From the NCBI GenBank assembly GCA_023053575.1, contig JAKZAP010000080.1, positions 186,001 to 250,000 of the forward strand: a stretch of 64,000 nucleotides of DNA, written 5' to 3'. The notes beneath the pieces were generated by a model. The model made no database searches. It had not been told where the DNA came from and worked only from the letters and a program-made list of their open reading frames with translations. Shown in pieces: positions 34,417-48,000 of this stretch (position 1 is the stretch's first letter; each line of letters begins with the position of its first letter). A program made the translations under genes and the position numbers. This DNA comes from Branchinecta lynchi. Lineage: Eukaryota > Arthropoda > Branchiopoda > Anostraca > Branchinectidae.

Positions 34417-36018
34417 CTAGGTTTGTTTCCCCACAAAGTTTGTTTTCCCACAAGGTTTGTTTTCCCCCAAGGTTGTTTTTCCCGCAAGGTTGGTTTTCCC
34501 ACAAGGTTTGTTTTCCCACTGTGTTGGTTTTCCCAAAAGGTTCGCTTTCCCACAAGGTTGGTTTTCCCACAAGGTTGGTTTTCCCGCAGGGTTGCTTTCC
34601 CCATAAGGTTGGTTTTCCCACAAGGTTTGTTTTCTCACAAGGTTTGTATTCCCACTAGGTTGTTTTTTCCCACTAGGTTGGTTTTCCCACAAGGTTTGTT
34701 TTCCCACAAGCTTTGTTTTCCCCCAAGGTTGGTTTTCCCGCAAGGTTGGTTTTCCCACAAGGTTTGTTTTCCCACTGTGTTGGTTTTCCCAAAAGGTTCG
34801 CTTTCCCGCAAGGTTGGTTTTCCCACAAGGTTTGTTTCCCCACAAGGTTTGTTTTCCCATAAGGTTTGTTTTCCCACAAGGTTGGTTTTCCCACAAGGTT
34901 TGTTTTCCCACAAGGTTTGTTTTCCCACAAGGTTGGTTTTCCCACAAGGTTGGTTTTCCCACAAGGTTTGTGTTCCCACTGTGTTGGTTTTCCCAAAAGG
35001 TTCGCTTTTCCACAAGGTTGGTTTTCCCACAAGGTTGGTTTTCCCGCAGGGTTGCTTTCCCCATAAGGTTTGTTTTCCCACAAGGTCTGTTTTCCCACAA
35101 GGTTTGTTTTCCCACAAGGTTTGTTTTCCCGAAAGGTTTGTTCCCCCACAAGGTTGGTTTTCCCACAAGGTTGGTTTTCCCGCAGGGTTTGTTTTCCCAC
35201 AAGGTTAGTTTTCCCGCAAGGTTTGTTTTCCCACAAGGTTAGTTTTCCCACAAGGTTTGTTTCCCCACAAGGTTTGTTTCCCCACAAGGTTTGTTTTCCC
35301 ACAAGGTTTGTTTTCTCACAAGGTTTGTTTTCCCACAAGGTTTGTTTTCCCACAAGGTTTGTTTTCCCACAAGGTTTGTTTTCCCACTGTGTTGGTTTTC
35401 CCAAAAGGTTCGCTTTCCCACAAGGTTGGTTTTCCCACAAGGTTGGTTTTCCCGCAGGGTTGCTTTCAGCATAAGGTTTTTTTTCCCACAAGGTTTGTTC
35501 TCCCACAAGGTTTGTTTTCCCACAAGGTTGGTTTTCCCGCAAGGTTGGTTTTCCCACAAGGTTTGTTTTCCCACTGTGTTGGTTTTCCCAAAAGGTTCGC
35601 TTTCCCACAAGGTTGGTTTTCCCACAAGGTTGGTTTTCCCGCAGGGTTGCTTTCCTCGTAAGGTTTGTTTTCCCACAAGGTTTGTTTTCCCACAAGGTTT
35701 GTTTTCCCACAAGGTTGGTTTTCCCGAAAGGTTTGTTTCCCCACAAGGTTGGTTTTCCCACAAGGTTGGTTTTCCCGCAGGTTTTGTTTTCCCACAAGGT
35801 TAGTTTTCCCGCAAGGTTTGTTTTCCCACAAGGTTAGTTTTCCCACAAGGTTTGTTTCCCCAAAAGGTTTGTTTCCCCACAAGGTTTGTTTTCCCACAAG
35901 GATTGTTTTCTCACAAGGTTTGTATTCCCACTGTGTTGGTTTTCCCAAAAGGTTCGCTTTCCCGCAAGGTTGGTTTTCCCACAAGGTTGGTTTTCCCGCA
36001 GGGTTTGTTTCCCCATAA
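34417..36018. repeat. Right-arm copy of left-arm block
   Basis: The variant order here matches 6486-7764 at an offset of 27,931 bp (27,897 in its later part, two monomers less). It includes the TTTTTTCCCACTAGG, TTTGTGTTCCCACTGTG and GCTTTCAGCATAAGG markers. The last ~350 bp match 5659-6012. Sequence of the same family therefore lies on both sides of the retrotransposon. Confidence 0.75.
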
Positions 36019-39009
36019 GGTTGGTTTTCCCACAAGGTTTGTTTTCTCACAAGGTTTGTTTTCCCACAAGGTTTGTTTTCCCACAAGGTTTGTTTTCCCA
36101 CAAGGTTGGTTTTCCCGCAGGGTTTGTTTTCCCACAACGTTAGTTTTCCCGAAAGGTTTGTTTCCCCACAAGGTTGGTTTTCCCACAAGGTTGGTTTTCC
36201 CACAAGGTTGGTTTTCCCGCAGGGTTGCTTTCCCCATAAGGTTGGTTTTCCCACAAGGTTTGTTTTCTCACAAGGTTTGTTTTCCCACTAGGTTGTTTTT
36301 TCCCACAAGGTTGGTTTTCCCACAAGGTTTGTTTTCCCACTGTGTTGGTTTTCCCAAAAGGTTCGCTTTCCCACAAGGTTGGTTTTCCCGCAGGGTTGCT
36401 TTCCCCACAAAGATTGTTTTTCCCACTAGGTTGGTTTTCCCACAAGGTTTGATTTCCCACAAGCTTTTTTTTCCCCCAAGGTTGGTTTTCCCGCAAGGTT
36501 GGTTTTCCCACAAGGTTTGTTTTCCCACTGTGTTGGTTTTCCCAAAAGGTTCGCTTTCCCGCAAGGTTGGTTTTCCCACAAGGTTTGTTTCCCCACAAGG
36601 TTTGTTTTCCCATAAGGTTTGTTTTCAAACAAGGTTTGTTTTCCCACAAGGTTTGTTTTCCCACAAGGTTTGTTTTCCCACAAGGTTGGTTTTCCCGCAA
36701 GGTTGGTTTTCCCACAAGGTTTGTTTTCCCACTGTGTTGGTTTTTCCAAAAGGTTCGCTTTCCCACAAGGTTGGTTTTCCCACAAGGTTGGTTTTCCCGC
36801 AGGGTTGCTTTCAGCATAAGGTTTGTTTTCCCACAAGGTTTGTTCTCCAACAAGGTTTGTTTTCCCACAAGGTTGGTTTTCCCGCAAGGTTGGTTTTCCC
36901 AAAAGGTTTTCCCACAAGGTTTGTTTTCCCACAAGGTTGGTTTTCCCGAAAGGTTTGTTTCCCCACAAGGTTGGTTTTCCCACAAGGTTGGTTTTCCCGC
37001 AGGGTTTGTTTTCCCACAAGGTTAGTTTTCCCGCAAGGTTTGTTTCCCCACAAGGTTTGTTTTCCCACAAGGTTTGTTTTCCCACTGTGTTGGTTTTCCC
37101 AAAAGGTTCGCTTTCCCACAAGGTTGGTTTTCCCACAAGGTTTGTTTTCCCACAAGGTTTGTTTTCCCACAAGATTAGTTTTCCCACAAGGTTTGTTTCC
37201 CCACAAGGTTTGTTTTCCCACAAGGTTTGTTTCCCACAAGGTTTGTTTTCCCCCAAGGTTGGTTTTCCCGCAAGGTTGGTTTTCCCACAAGGTTTGTTTT
37301 CCCACTGTGTTGGTTTTCCCAAAAGGTTCGCTTTCCCACAAGGCTGGTTTTCCCAAAAGGTTGGTTTTCCCGCAGGGTTGCTTTCCCCATAAGGTTTGTT
37401 TTCCCACTAGGTTGTGTTTCCCACTAGGTTGGTCTTCCCACAAGGTTTGTTTTCCCACAAGCTTTGTTTTCCCCCAAGGTTGGTTTTCCCACAAGGTTTG
37501 TTTTCCCACTTTGTTGGTTTTCCCAAAAGGTTCGCTTACCCGCAAGGTTGGTTTTCCCACAAGGTTTGTTTCCCCACAAGGTTTGTTTTCCCACAATGTT
37601 TGTTTTCCCACAAGGTTGGTTTTCCCGCAAGGTTGGTTTTCCCACAAGGTTTGTTTTCCCACTGTGTTGGTTTTCCCAAAAGGTTCGCTTTCCCACAAAG
37701 TTCGTTTTCCCACAAGCATGGTTTTCCCACAAGGTTGGTTTTCCCGCAGGGTTGCTTTCCCCATAAGGTTGGTTTTCCCACAAGGTTTGTTTTCTCACAA
37801 GGTTTGTTTTCCCACTAGGTTGTTTTTCCCACTAGGTTGGTTTTCCGAAAAGGTTTGTTTTCCCACAAGCTTTGTTTTCCTCCAAGGTTGGTTTTCCCAC
37901 AAGGTTTGTTTCCCCACAATGTTTGTTTTCTCACAAGGTTTGTTTTCCCACAAGGTTGGTTTTCCCGAAAGGTTTGTTTCCCCACAAGGTTGGTTTTCCC
38001 ACAAGGCTGGTTTTCCCGCAGGGTTTGTTTTCCCACAAGGTTAGTTTTCCCGCAAGGTTTGTTTTCCCACAAGGTTAGTTTTCCCACAAGGTTTGTTTCC
38101 CCACAAGGTTTGTTTCCCCACAAGGTTTGTTTTCCCACAAGGATTGTTTTCTCACAAGGTTTGTTTTCCCACTGTGTTGGTTTTCCCAAAAGGTTCGCTT
38201 TCCCGCAAGGTTCGCTTTCCCACAAGGTTTTTTTTTCCACAAGCTTTGTTTTCCCCCAAGGTTGGTTTTCCCGCAAGGTTGGTTTTCCCACAAGGTTTGT
38301 TTTCCCAGTTTGTTGGTTTTCCCAAAAGGTTCGCTTTCCCGCAAGGTTGGTTTTCCCACAAGGTTTGTTTCCCCACAAGGTTTGTTTTCCCACAAGGTTT
38401 GTTTTTCCACAAGGTTGGTTTTCCCGAAAGGTTTGTTTCCCCACAAGGTTGGTTTTCCCACAAGGTTGGTTTTCCCGCAGGGTTTGTTTTCCCACAAGGT
38501 TAGTTTTCCCGCAAGGTTTGTTTCCCCACAAGGTTTGTTTTCCCACAAGGATTGTTTTCTCACAAGGTTTGTTTTCCCACTAGGTTTGTTTCCCCACAAG
38601 GTTTGTTTTCCCACAAGGTTTGTTTTCCCCCAAGGTTGGTTTTCCCGCAAGGTTGGTTTTCCCACAAGGTTTGTTTTCCCACTGTGTTGGTTTTCCCAAA
38701 AGGTTCGCTTTCCCGCAAGGTTGGTTTTCCCCCAAGGTTTGTTTTCTCACAAGGTTTGTTTTCCCACTAGGTTGTTTTTCCCACTAGGTTGGTTTTCCGA
38801 AAAGGTTTGTTTTCCCACAAGCTTTGTTTTCCCCCAAGGTTGGTTTTCCCACAAGGTTAGTTTTCCCACAAGGTTTGTTTCCCCACAAGGTTTGTTTCCC
38901 CACAAGGTTTGTTTTCCCACAAGGATTGTTTTCTCACAAGGTTTGTTTTCCCACTGTGTTGGTTTTCCCAAAAGGTTCGCTTTCCCGCAAGGTTCGCTTT
39001 CCCACAAGG

Positions 39010-42000
39010 TTTGTTTTCCCACAAGCTTTGTTTTCCCCCAAGGTTGGTTTTCCCGCAAGGTTGGTTTTCCCACAAGGTTTGTTTTCCCACTTTGTTGGTT
39101 TTCCCAAAAGGTTCGCTTTCCCGCAAGGTTGGTTTTCCCTCAAGGTTTGTTTCCCCACAAGGTTTGTTTTCCCACAAGGTTTGTTTTTCCACAAGGTTGG
39201 TTTTCCCGAAAGGTTTGTTTCCCCACAAGGTTGGTTTTCCCACAAGGTTGGTTTTCCCGCAGGGTTTGTTTTCCCACAAGGTTAGTTTTCCCACAAGGTT
39301 GGTTTTCCCACAAGGTTGGTTTTCCCGCAGGGTTGCTTTCCCCATAAGGTTGGTTTTCCCACAAGGTTTGTTTTCTCACAAGGTTTGTTTTCCCACTAGG
39401 TTGTTTTTCCCACTAGGTTGGTTTTCCGAAAAGGTTTGTTTTCCCACAAGCTTTGTTTTCCCCCAAGGTTGGTTTTCCCGCAAGGTTGGTTTACCCAAAA
39501 GGTTTGTTTTCCCACTGTGTTGGTTTTCCCAAAAGGTTCTCTTTCCCAAAAGGTTCGCTTTCCCGCAAGGTTGGTTTTCCCACAAGGTTTGTTTCCCCAC
39601 AAGGTTTGTTTTCCCACAAGGTTGGTTTTTCCGAAAGGTTTGTTTCCCCACAAGGTTGGTTTTCCCACAAGGTTGGTTTTCCCGCAGGGTTTGTTTTCCC
39701 ACAAGGTTAGTTTTCCCTTAAGGTTTGTTTCCCCACAAGGTTTGTTTTCCCACAAGGTTTGTTTTCCCACAAGGTTGGTTTTCCCGAAAGGTTTGTTTCC
39801 CCACAAGGTTGGTTTTCCCACAAGGTTGGTTTTCCCGCAGGGTTTGTTTTCCCACAAGGTTAGTTTTCCCGTAAGGTTTGTTTCCCCACAAGGTTTGTTT
39901 TCCCACAAGGTTTGTTTTCCCACTGTGTTGGTTTTCCCAAAAGGTTCGCTTTCCCACAAGGTTGGTTTTCCCACAAGGTTTGTTTTCCCACAAGGTTTGT
40001 TTTCCCACAAGGTTAGTTTACCCACAAGGTTTGTTTCCCCACAAGGTCTGTTTCCCGACAAGGTTTGTTTTCCCACAAGGTTTGTTTTCCCCCAAGGTTG
40101 GTTTTCCCGCAAGGTTGGTTCTCCCACAAGGTTTGTTTTCCCACTGTGTTGGTTTTCCCAAAAGGTTCGCTTTCCCACAAGGCTGGTTTTCCCACAAGGT
40201 TGGTTTTCCCGCAGGGTTGCTTTCCCATAAGGTTTGTTTTCCCACTAGGTTGTGTTTCCCACTAGGTTGGTCTTCCCACAAGGTTTGTTTTCCCACAAGC
40301 TTTGTTTTCCCCCAAGGTTGGTTTTCCCGCAAGGTTGGTTTTCCCACAAGGTTTGTTTTCCCACTTTGTTGGTTTTCCCAAAAGGTTCGCTTTCCCGCAA
40401 GGTTGGTTTTCCCACAAGGTTTGTTTTCTCACAAGGTTTGTTTTCCCACTAGGTTGTTTTTCCCACTAGGTTGGTTTTCCGAAAAGGTTTGTTTTCCCAC
40501 AAGCTTTGTTTTCCCCCAAGGTTGGTTTTCCCGCAAGGTTGGTTTACCCAAAAGGTTTGTTTTCAAACTGTGTTGGTTTTCCCAAAAGGTTCTCTTTCCC
40601 AAAAGGTTCGCTTTCCCGCAAGGTTGGTTTTCCCACAAGGTTTGTTTCCCCACAAGGTTTGTTTTCCCACAAGGTTGGTTTTTCCGAAAGGTTTGTTTCC
40701 CCACAAGGTTGGTTTTCCCAAAAGGTTGGTTTTCCCGCAGGGTTTGTTTTCCCACAAGGTTAGTTTTCCCTTAAGGTTTTTTTTCCCCACAAGGTTTGTT
40801 TTCCCACAAGGTTTGTTTTCCCACAAGGTTGGTTTTCCCGAAAGGTTTGTTTCCCCATCAGGTTGGTTTTCCCACAAGGTTGGTTTTCCCGCAGGGTTTG
40901 TTTTCCCACAAGGTTAGTTTTCCCGCAAGGTTTGTTTCCCCACAAGGTTTGTTTTCCCACAAGGTTTGTTTTCCCACTGTGTTGGTTTTCCCAAAAGGTT
41001 CGCTTTCCCACAAGGTTGGTTTTCCCACAAGGTTTGTTTTCCCACAAGGTTTGTTTTCCCACAAGGTTAGTTTTCCCACAAGGTTTGTTTCCCCACAAGG
41101 TTTGTTTCCCCACAAGGTTTGTTTTCCCACAAGGTTTGTTTTCCCACAAGGTTTGTTTCCCCACAAGGTTTGTTTTCCCACAAGGTTTGTTTTCCCACTG
41201 TGTTGGTTTTCCCAAAAGGTTCGCTTTCCCACAAGGTTGGTTTTCCCACAAGGTTTGTTTTCCCACAAGGTTAGTTTTCCCACAAGGTTTGTTTCCCCAC
41301 AAGGTTTGTTTCCCCACAAGGTTTGTTTTCCCACAAGGTTTGTTTTCCCCCAAGGTTGGTTTTCCCGCAAGGTTGGTTTTCCCACAAGGTTTGTTTTCCC
41401 ACTGTGTTGGTTTTCCCAAAAGGTTCGCTTTCCCACAAGGCTGGTTTTCCCACAAGGTTGGTTTTCCCGCAGGGTTGCTTTCCCCATAAGGTTTGTTTTC
41501 CCACTAGGTTGTGTTTCCCACTAGGTTGGTCTTCCCACAAGGTTTGTTTTCCCACAAGCTTTGTTTTCCCCCAAGGTTGGTTTTCCCGCAAGGTTGGTTT
41601 TCCCACAAGGTTTGTTTTCCCACTTTGTTGGTTTTCCCAAAAGGTTCGCTTTCCCGCAAGGTTGGTTTTCCCACAAGGTTTGTTTCCCCACAAGGTTTGT
41701 TTTCCCACTGTGTTGGTTTTCCCAAAAGGTTCGCTTTCCCACAAGGCTGGTTTTCCCACAAGGTTGGTTTTCCCGCAGGGTTGCTTTCCCATAAGGTTTG
41801 TTTTCCCACTAGGTTGTGTTTCCCACTAGGTTGGTCTTCCCACAAGGTTTGTTTTCCCACAAGCTTTGTTTTCCCCCAAGGTTGGTTTTCCCGCAAGGTT
41901 GGTTTTCCCGAAAGGTTTGTTTCCCCACAAGGTTGGTTTTCCCACAAGGTTGGTTTTCCCGCAGGGTTTGTTTTCCCACAAGGTTAGTTTTCCCGCAAGG

Positions 42001-45000
42001 TTTGTTTCCCCACAAGGTTTGTTTTCCCACAAGGATTGTTTTCTCACAAGGTTTGTTTTCCCACTAGGTTTGTTTCCCCACAAGGTTTGTTTTCCCACAA
42101 GGTTTGTTTTCCCCCAAGGTTGGTTTTCCCGCAAGGTTGGTTTTCCCACAAGGTTTGTTTTCCCACTGTGTTGGTTTTCCCAAAAGGTTCGCTTTCCCAC
42201 AAGGCTGGTTTTCCCACAAGGTTGGTTTTCCCGCAGGGTTGCTTTCCCCATAAGGTTTGTTTTCCCACTAGGTTGTGTTTCCCACTAGGTTGGTCTTCCC
42301 ACAAGGTTTGTTTTCCCACAAGCTTTGTTTTCCCCCAAGGTTGGTTTTCCCGCAAGGTTGGTTTTCCCACAAGGTTTGTTTTCCCACTTTGTTGGTTTTC
42401 CCAAAAGGTTCGCTTTCCCGCAAGGTTGGTTTTCCCACAAGGTTTGTTTCCCCACAAGGTTTGTTTTCCCACTGTGTTGGTTTTCCCAAAAGGTTCGCTT
42501 TCCCACAAGGCTGGTTTTCCCACAAGGTTGGTTTTCCCGCAGGGTTGCTTTCCCATAAGGTTTGTTTTCCCACTAGGTTCTGTTTCCCACTAGGTTGGTC
42601 TTCCCACAAGGTTTGTTTTCCCACAAGCTTTGTTTTCCCCCAAGGTTGGTTTTCCCGCAAGGTTGGTTTTCCCACAAGGTTTGTTTTCCCACTTTGTTGG
42701 TTTTCCCAAAAGGTTCGCTTTCCCGCAAGGTTGGTTTTCCCACAAGGTTTGTTTTCTCACAAGGTTTGTTTTCCCATTAGGTTGTTTTTCCCACTAGGTT
42801 GGTTTTCCGAAAAGGTTTGTTTTCCCACAAGCTTTGTTTTCCCCCAAGGTTGGTTTTCCCACAAGGTTTGTTTCCCCACAAGGTTTGTTTTCCCACAAGG
42901 TTGGTTTTTCCGAAAGGTTTGTTTCCCCACAAGGTTTGTTTTCCCATTAGGTTGTTTTTCCCACTAGGTTGGTTTTCCGAAAAGGTTTGTTTTCCCACAA
43001 GCTTTGTTCTCCCCCAAGGTTGGTTTTCCCGCAAGGTTTGTTTCCCCACAAGGTTTGTTTTCCCACAAGGTTTGTTTTCCCACTGTGTTGGTTTTCCCAA
43101 AAGGTTCGCTTTCCCACAAGGTTGGTTTTCCCACAAGGTTTGTTTTCCCACAAGGTTTGTTTTCCCACAAGGTTAGTTTTCCCACAAGGTTTGTTTCCCC
43201 ACAAGGTTTGTTTCCCCACAAGGTTTGTTTTCCCACAAGGTTTGTTTTCCCACAAGGTTTGTTTCCCCACAAGGTTTGTTTTCCCACAAGGTTTGTTTTC
43301 CCACTGTGTTGGTTTTCCCAAAAGGTTCGCTTTCCCACAAGGTTGGTTTTCCCACAAGGTTTGTTTTCCCACAAGGTTAGTTTTCCCACAAGGTTTGTTT
43401 CCCCACAAGGTTTGTTTCCCCACAAGGTTTGTTTTCCCACAAGGTTTGTTTTCCCCCAAGGTTGGTTTTCCCGCAAGGTTGGTTTTCCCACAAGGTTTGT
43501 TTTCCCACTGTGTTGGTTTTCCCAAAAGGTTCGCTTTCCCACAAGGCTGGTTTTCCCACAAGGTTGGTTTTCCCGCAGGGTTGCTTTCCCCATAAGGTTT
43601 GTTTTCCCACTAGGTTGTGTTTCCCACTAGGTTGGTCTTCCCACAAGGTTTGTTTTCCCACAAGCTTTGTTTTCCCCCAAGGTTGGTTTTCCCGCAAGGT
43701 TAGTTTTCCCACAAGGTTTGTTTTCCCACTTTGTTGGTTTTCCCAAAAGGTTCGCTTTCCCGCAAGGTTGGTTTTCCCACAAGGTTTGTTTCCCCACAAG
43801 GTTTGTTTTCCCACAAGGTTTGTTTTCCCACAAGGTTGGTTTTCCCGAAAGGTTTGTTTCCCCACAAGGTTGGTTTTCCCACAAGGTTGGTTTTCCCGCA
43901 GGGTTTGTTTTCCCACAAGGTTAGTTTTCCCGCAAGGTTTGTTTCCCCACAAGGTTTGTTTTCCCACAAGGATTGTTTTCTCACAAGGTTTGTTTTCCCA
44001 CTAGGTTTGTTTCCCCACAAGGTTTGTTTTCCCACAAGGTTTGTTTTCCCCCAAGGTTGGTTTTCCCGCAAGGTTGGTTTTCCCACAAGGTTTGTTTTCC
44101 CACTGTGTTGGTTTTCCCAAAAGGTTCGCTTTCCCACAAGGTTCGTTTTCCCACAAGGTTGGTTTTCCCACAAGGTTGGTTTTCCCGCAGGGTTGCTTTC
44201 CCCATAAGGTTGGTTTTCCCACAAGGTTTGTTTTCTCACAAGGTTTGTTTTCCCACTAGGTTGTTTTTCCCACTAGGTTGGTGTTCCGAAAAGGTTTGTT
44301 TTCCCACAAGCTTTGTTTTCCTCCAAGGTTGGTTTTCCCACAAGGTTTGTTTCCCAACAATGTTTGTTTTCTCACAAGGTTTGTTTTCCCACAAGGTTGG
44401 TTTTCCCGAAAGGTTTGTTTCCCCACAAGGTTGGTTTTCCGACAAGGCTGGTTTTCCCGCAGGGTTTGTTTTCCCACAAGGTTAGTTTTCCCGCAAGGTT
44501 TGTTTTCCCACAAGGTTAGTTTTCCCACAAGGTTTGTTTCCCCACAAGGTTTGTTTCCCCACAAGGTTTGTTTTCCCACAAGGATTGTTTTCTCACAAGG
44601 TTTGTTTTCCCACTGTGTTGGTTTTCCCAAAAGGTTCGCTTTCCCGCAAGGTTCGCTTTCCCACAAGGTTTTTTTTCCACAAGCTTTGTTTTCCCCCAAG
44701 GTTGGTTTTCCCGCAAGGTTGGTTTTCCCACAAGGTTTGTTTTCCCAGTTTGTTGGTTTTCCCAAAAGGTTCGCTTTCCCACAAGGCTGGTTTTCCCACA
44801 AGGTTGGTTTTCCCGCAGGGTTGCTTTCCCCATAAGGTTTGTTTTCCCACTAGGTTCTGTTTCCCACTAGGTTGGTCTTCCCACAAGGTTTGTTTTTCCA
44901 CAAGGTTGGTTTTCCCGAAAGGTTTGTTTCCCCACAAGGTTGGTTTTCCCACAAGGTTGGTTTTCCCGCAGGGTTTGTTTTCCCACAAGGTTAGTTTTCC

Positions 45001-48000
45001 CGCAAGGTTTGTTTCCCCACAAGGTTTGTTTTCCCACAAGGTTTGTTTTCCCACTGTGTTGGTTTTCCCAAAAGGTTCGCTTTCCCACAAGGTTGGTTTT
45101 CCCACAAGGTTTGTTTTCCCACAAGGTTTGTTTTCCCACAAGGTTAGTTTTCCCACAAGGTTTGTTTCCCCACAAGGTTTGTTTCCCCACAAGGTTTGTT
45201 TTCCCACAAGGTTTGTTTTCCCACAAGGTTTGTTTCCCCACAAGGTTTGTTTTCCCACAAGGTTTGCTTTCCCACTGTGTTGGTTTTCCCAAAAGGTTCG
45301 CTTTCCCACAAGGTTGGTTTTCCCACAAGGTTTGTTTTCCCACAAGGTTAGTTTTCCCACAAGGTTTGTTTCCCCACAAGGTTTGTTTCCCCACAAGGTT
45401 TGTTTTCCCACAAGGTTTGTTTTCCCCCAAGGTTGGTTTTCCCGCAAGGTTGGTTTTCCCACAAGGTTTGTTTTCCCACTGTGTTGGTTTTCCCAAAAGG
45501 TTCGCTTTCCCACAAGGCTGGTTTTCCCACAAGGTTGGTTTTCCCGCAGGGTTGCTTTCCCCATAAGGTTTGTTTTCCCACTAGGTTCTGTTTCCCACTA
45601 GGTTGGTCTTCCCACAAGGTTTGTTTTCCCACAAGCTTTGTTTTCCCCCAAGGTTGGTTTTCCCGCAAGGTTGGTTTTCCCACAAGGTTTGTTTTCCCAC
45701 TTTGTTGGTTTTCCCAAAAGGTTCGCTTTCCCGCAAGGTTGGTTTTCCCACAAGGTTTGTTTCCCCACAAGGTTTGTTTTCCCACTGTGTTGGTTTTCCC
45801 AAAAGGTTCGCTTTCCCACAAGGCTGGTTTTCCCACAAGGTTGGTTTTCCCGCAGGTTTGCTTTCCCATAAGGTTTGTTTTCCCACTAGGTTGTGTTTCC
45901 CACTAGGTTGGTTTTCCCACAAGGTTTGTTTTCCCACAAGCTTTGTTTTCCCCCAAGGTTGGTTTTCCCGCAAGGTTGGTTTTCCCGAAAGGTTTGTTTC
46001 CCCACAAGGTTGGTTTTCCCACAAGGTTGGTTTTCCCGCAGGGTTTGTTTTCCCACAAGGTTAGTTTTCCCGCAAGGTTTGTTTCCCCACAAGGTTTGTT
46101 TTCCCACAAGGATTGTTTTCTCACAAGGTTTGTTTTCCCACTAGGTTTGTTTCCCCACAAGGTTTGTTTTCCCACAAGGTTTGTTTTCCCCCAAGGTTGG
46201 TTTTCCCGCAAGGTTGGTTTTCCCACAAGGTTTGTTTTCCCACTGTGTTGGTTTTCCCAAAAGGTTCGCTTTCCCACAAGGCTGGTTTTCCCACAAGGTT
46301 GGTTTTTCCGCAGGGTTGCTTTCCCCATAAGGTTTGTTTTCCCACTAGGTTGTGTTTCCCACTAGGTTGGTCTTCCCACAAGGTTTGTTTTCCCACAAGC
46401 TTTGTTTTCCCCCAAGTTTGGTTTTCCCGCAAGGTTGGTTTTCCCACAAGGTTTGTTTTCCCACTTTGTTGGTTTTCCCACAAGGTTTGTTTTCCCACTT
46501 TGTTGGTTTTCCCAAAAGGTTCGCTTTCCCGCAAGGTTGGTTTTCCCACAAGGTTTGTTTTCTCACAAGGTTTGTTTTCCCATTAGGTTTTTTTTCCCAC
46601 TAGTTTGGTTTTCCGAAAAGGTTTGTTTTCCCACAAGCTTTGTTTTCCCCCAAGGTTGGTTTTCCCACAAGGTTTGTTTCCCCACAAGGTTTGTTTTCCC
46701 ACAAGGTTGGTTTTTCCGAAAGGTTTGTTTCCCCACAAGGTTTGTTTTCCCATTAGGTTGTTTTTCCCACTAGGTTGGTTTTCCGAAAAGGTTTGTTTTC
46801 CCACAAGCTTTGTTCTCCCCCAAGGTTGGTTTTCCCGCAAGGTTTGTTTCCCCACAAGGTTTGTTTTCCCACAAGGTTTGTTTTCCCACTGTGTTGGTTT
46901 TCCCAAAAGGTTCGCTTTCCCACAAGGTTGGTTTTCCCACAAGGTTTGTTTTCCCACAAGGTTTGTTTTCCCACAAGGTTAGTTTTCCCACAAGGTTTGT
47001 TTCCCCACAAGGTTTGTTTTCCCACAAGGTTTGTTTTCCCACTGTGTTGGTTTTCCCAAAAGGTTCGCTTTCCCACAAGGTTGGTTTTCACACAAGGTTT
47101 GTTTTCCCACAAGGTTAGTTTTCCCACAAGGTTTTTTTCTCCACAAGGTTTGTTTCCCCACAAGGTTTGTTTTCCCACAAGGTTTGTTTTCCCCCAAGGT
47201 TGGTTTTCCCGCAAGGTTGGTTTTCCCACAAGGTTTGTTTTCCCACTGTGTTGGTTTTCCCAAAAGGTTCGCTTTCCCACAAGGCTGGTTTTCCCACAAG
47301 GTTGGTTTTCCCGCAGGGTTGCTTTCCCCATAAGGTTTGTTTTCCCACTAGGTTGTGTTTCCCACTAGGTTGGTCTTCCCACAAGGTTTGTTTTCCCACA
47401 AGCTTTGTTTTCCCCCAAGGTTGGTTTTCCCGCAAGGTTGGTTTTCCCACAAGGTTTGTTTTCCCACTTTGTTGGTTTTCCCAAAAGGTTCGCTTTCCCG
47501 CAAGGTTGGTTTTCCCACAAGGTTTGTTTCCCCACAAGGTTTGTTTTCCCACAAGGTTTGTTTTCCCACAAGGTTGGTTTTCCCGAAAGGTTTGTTTCCC
47601 CACAAGGTTGGTTTTCCCACAAGGTTGGTTTTCCCGCAGGGTTTGTTTTCCCACAAGGTTAGTTTTCCCGCAAGGTTTGTTTCCCCACAAGGTTTGTTTT
47701 CCCACAAGGATTGTTTTCTCACAAGGTTTGTTTTCCCACTAGGTTTGTTTCCCCACAAGGTTTGTTTTCCCACAAGGTTGGTTTTCCCCCAAGGTTGGTT
47801 TTCCCGCAAGGTTGGTTTTCCCACAAGGTTTGTTTTCCCACTGTGTTGGTTTTCCCAAAAGGTTCGCTTTCCCACAAGGTTCGTTTTCCCACAAGGTTGG
47901 TTTTCCCACAAGGTTGGTTTTCCCGCAGGGTTGCTTTCCCCATAAGGTTGGTTTTCCCACAAGGTTTGTTTTCTCACAAGGTTTGTTTTCCCACTAGGTT

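Noticed and set aside
35852..38044. A 730-codon plus-strand open frame with a 17-residue repeat, and many others of 200-690 codons on both strands
   Set aside because: The satellite monomer is stop-free in all six frames, so frame length carries no information. The frames overlap each other on both strands and share no start context or conserved domain.
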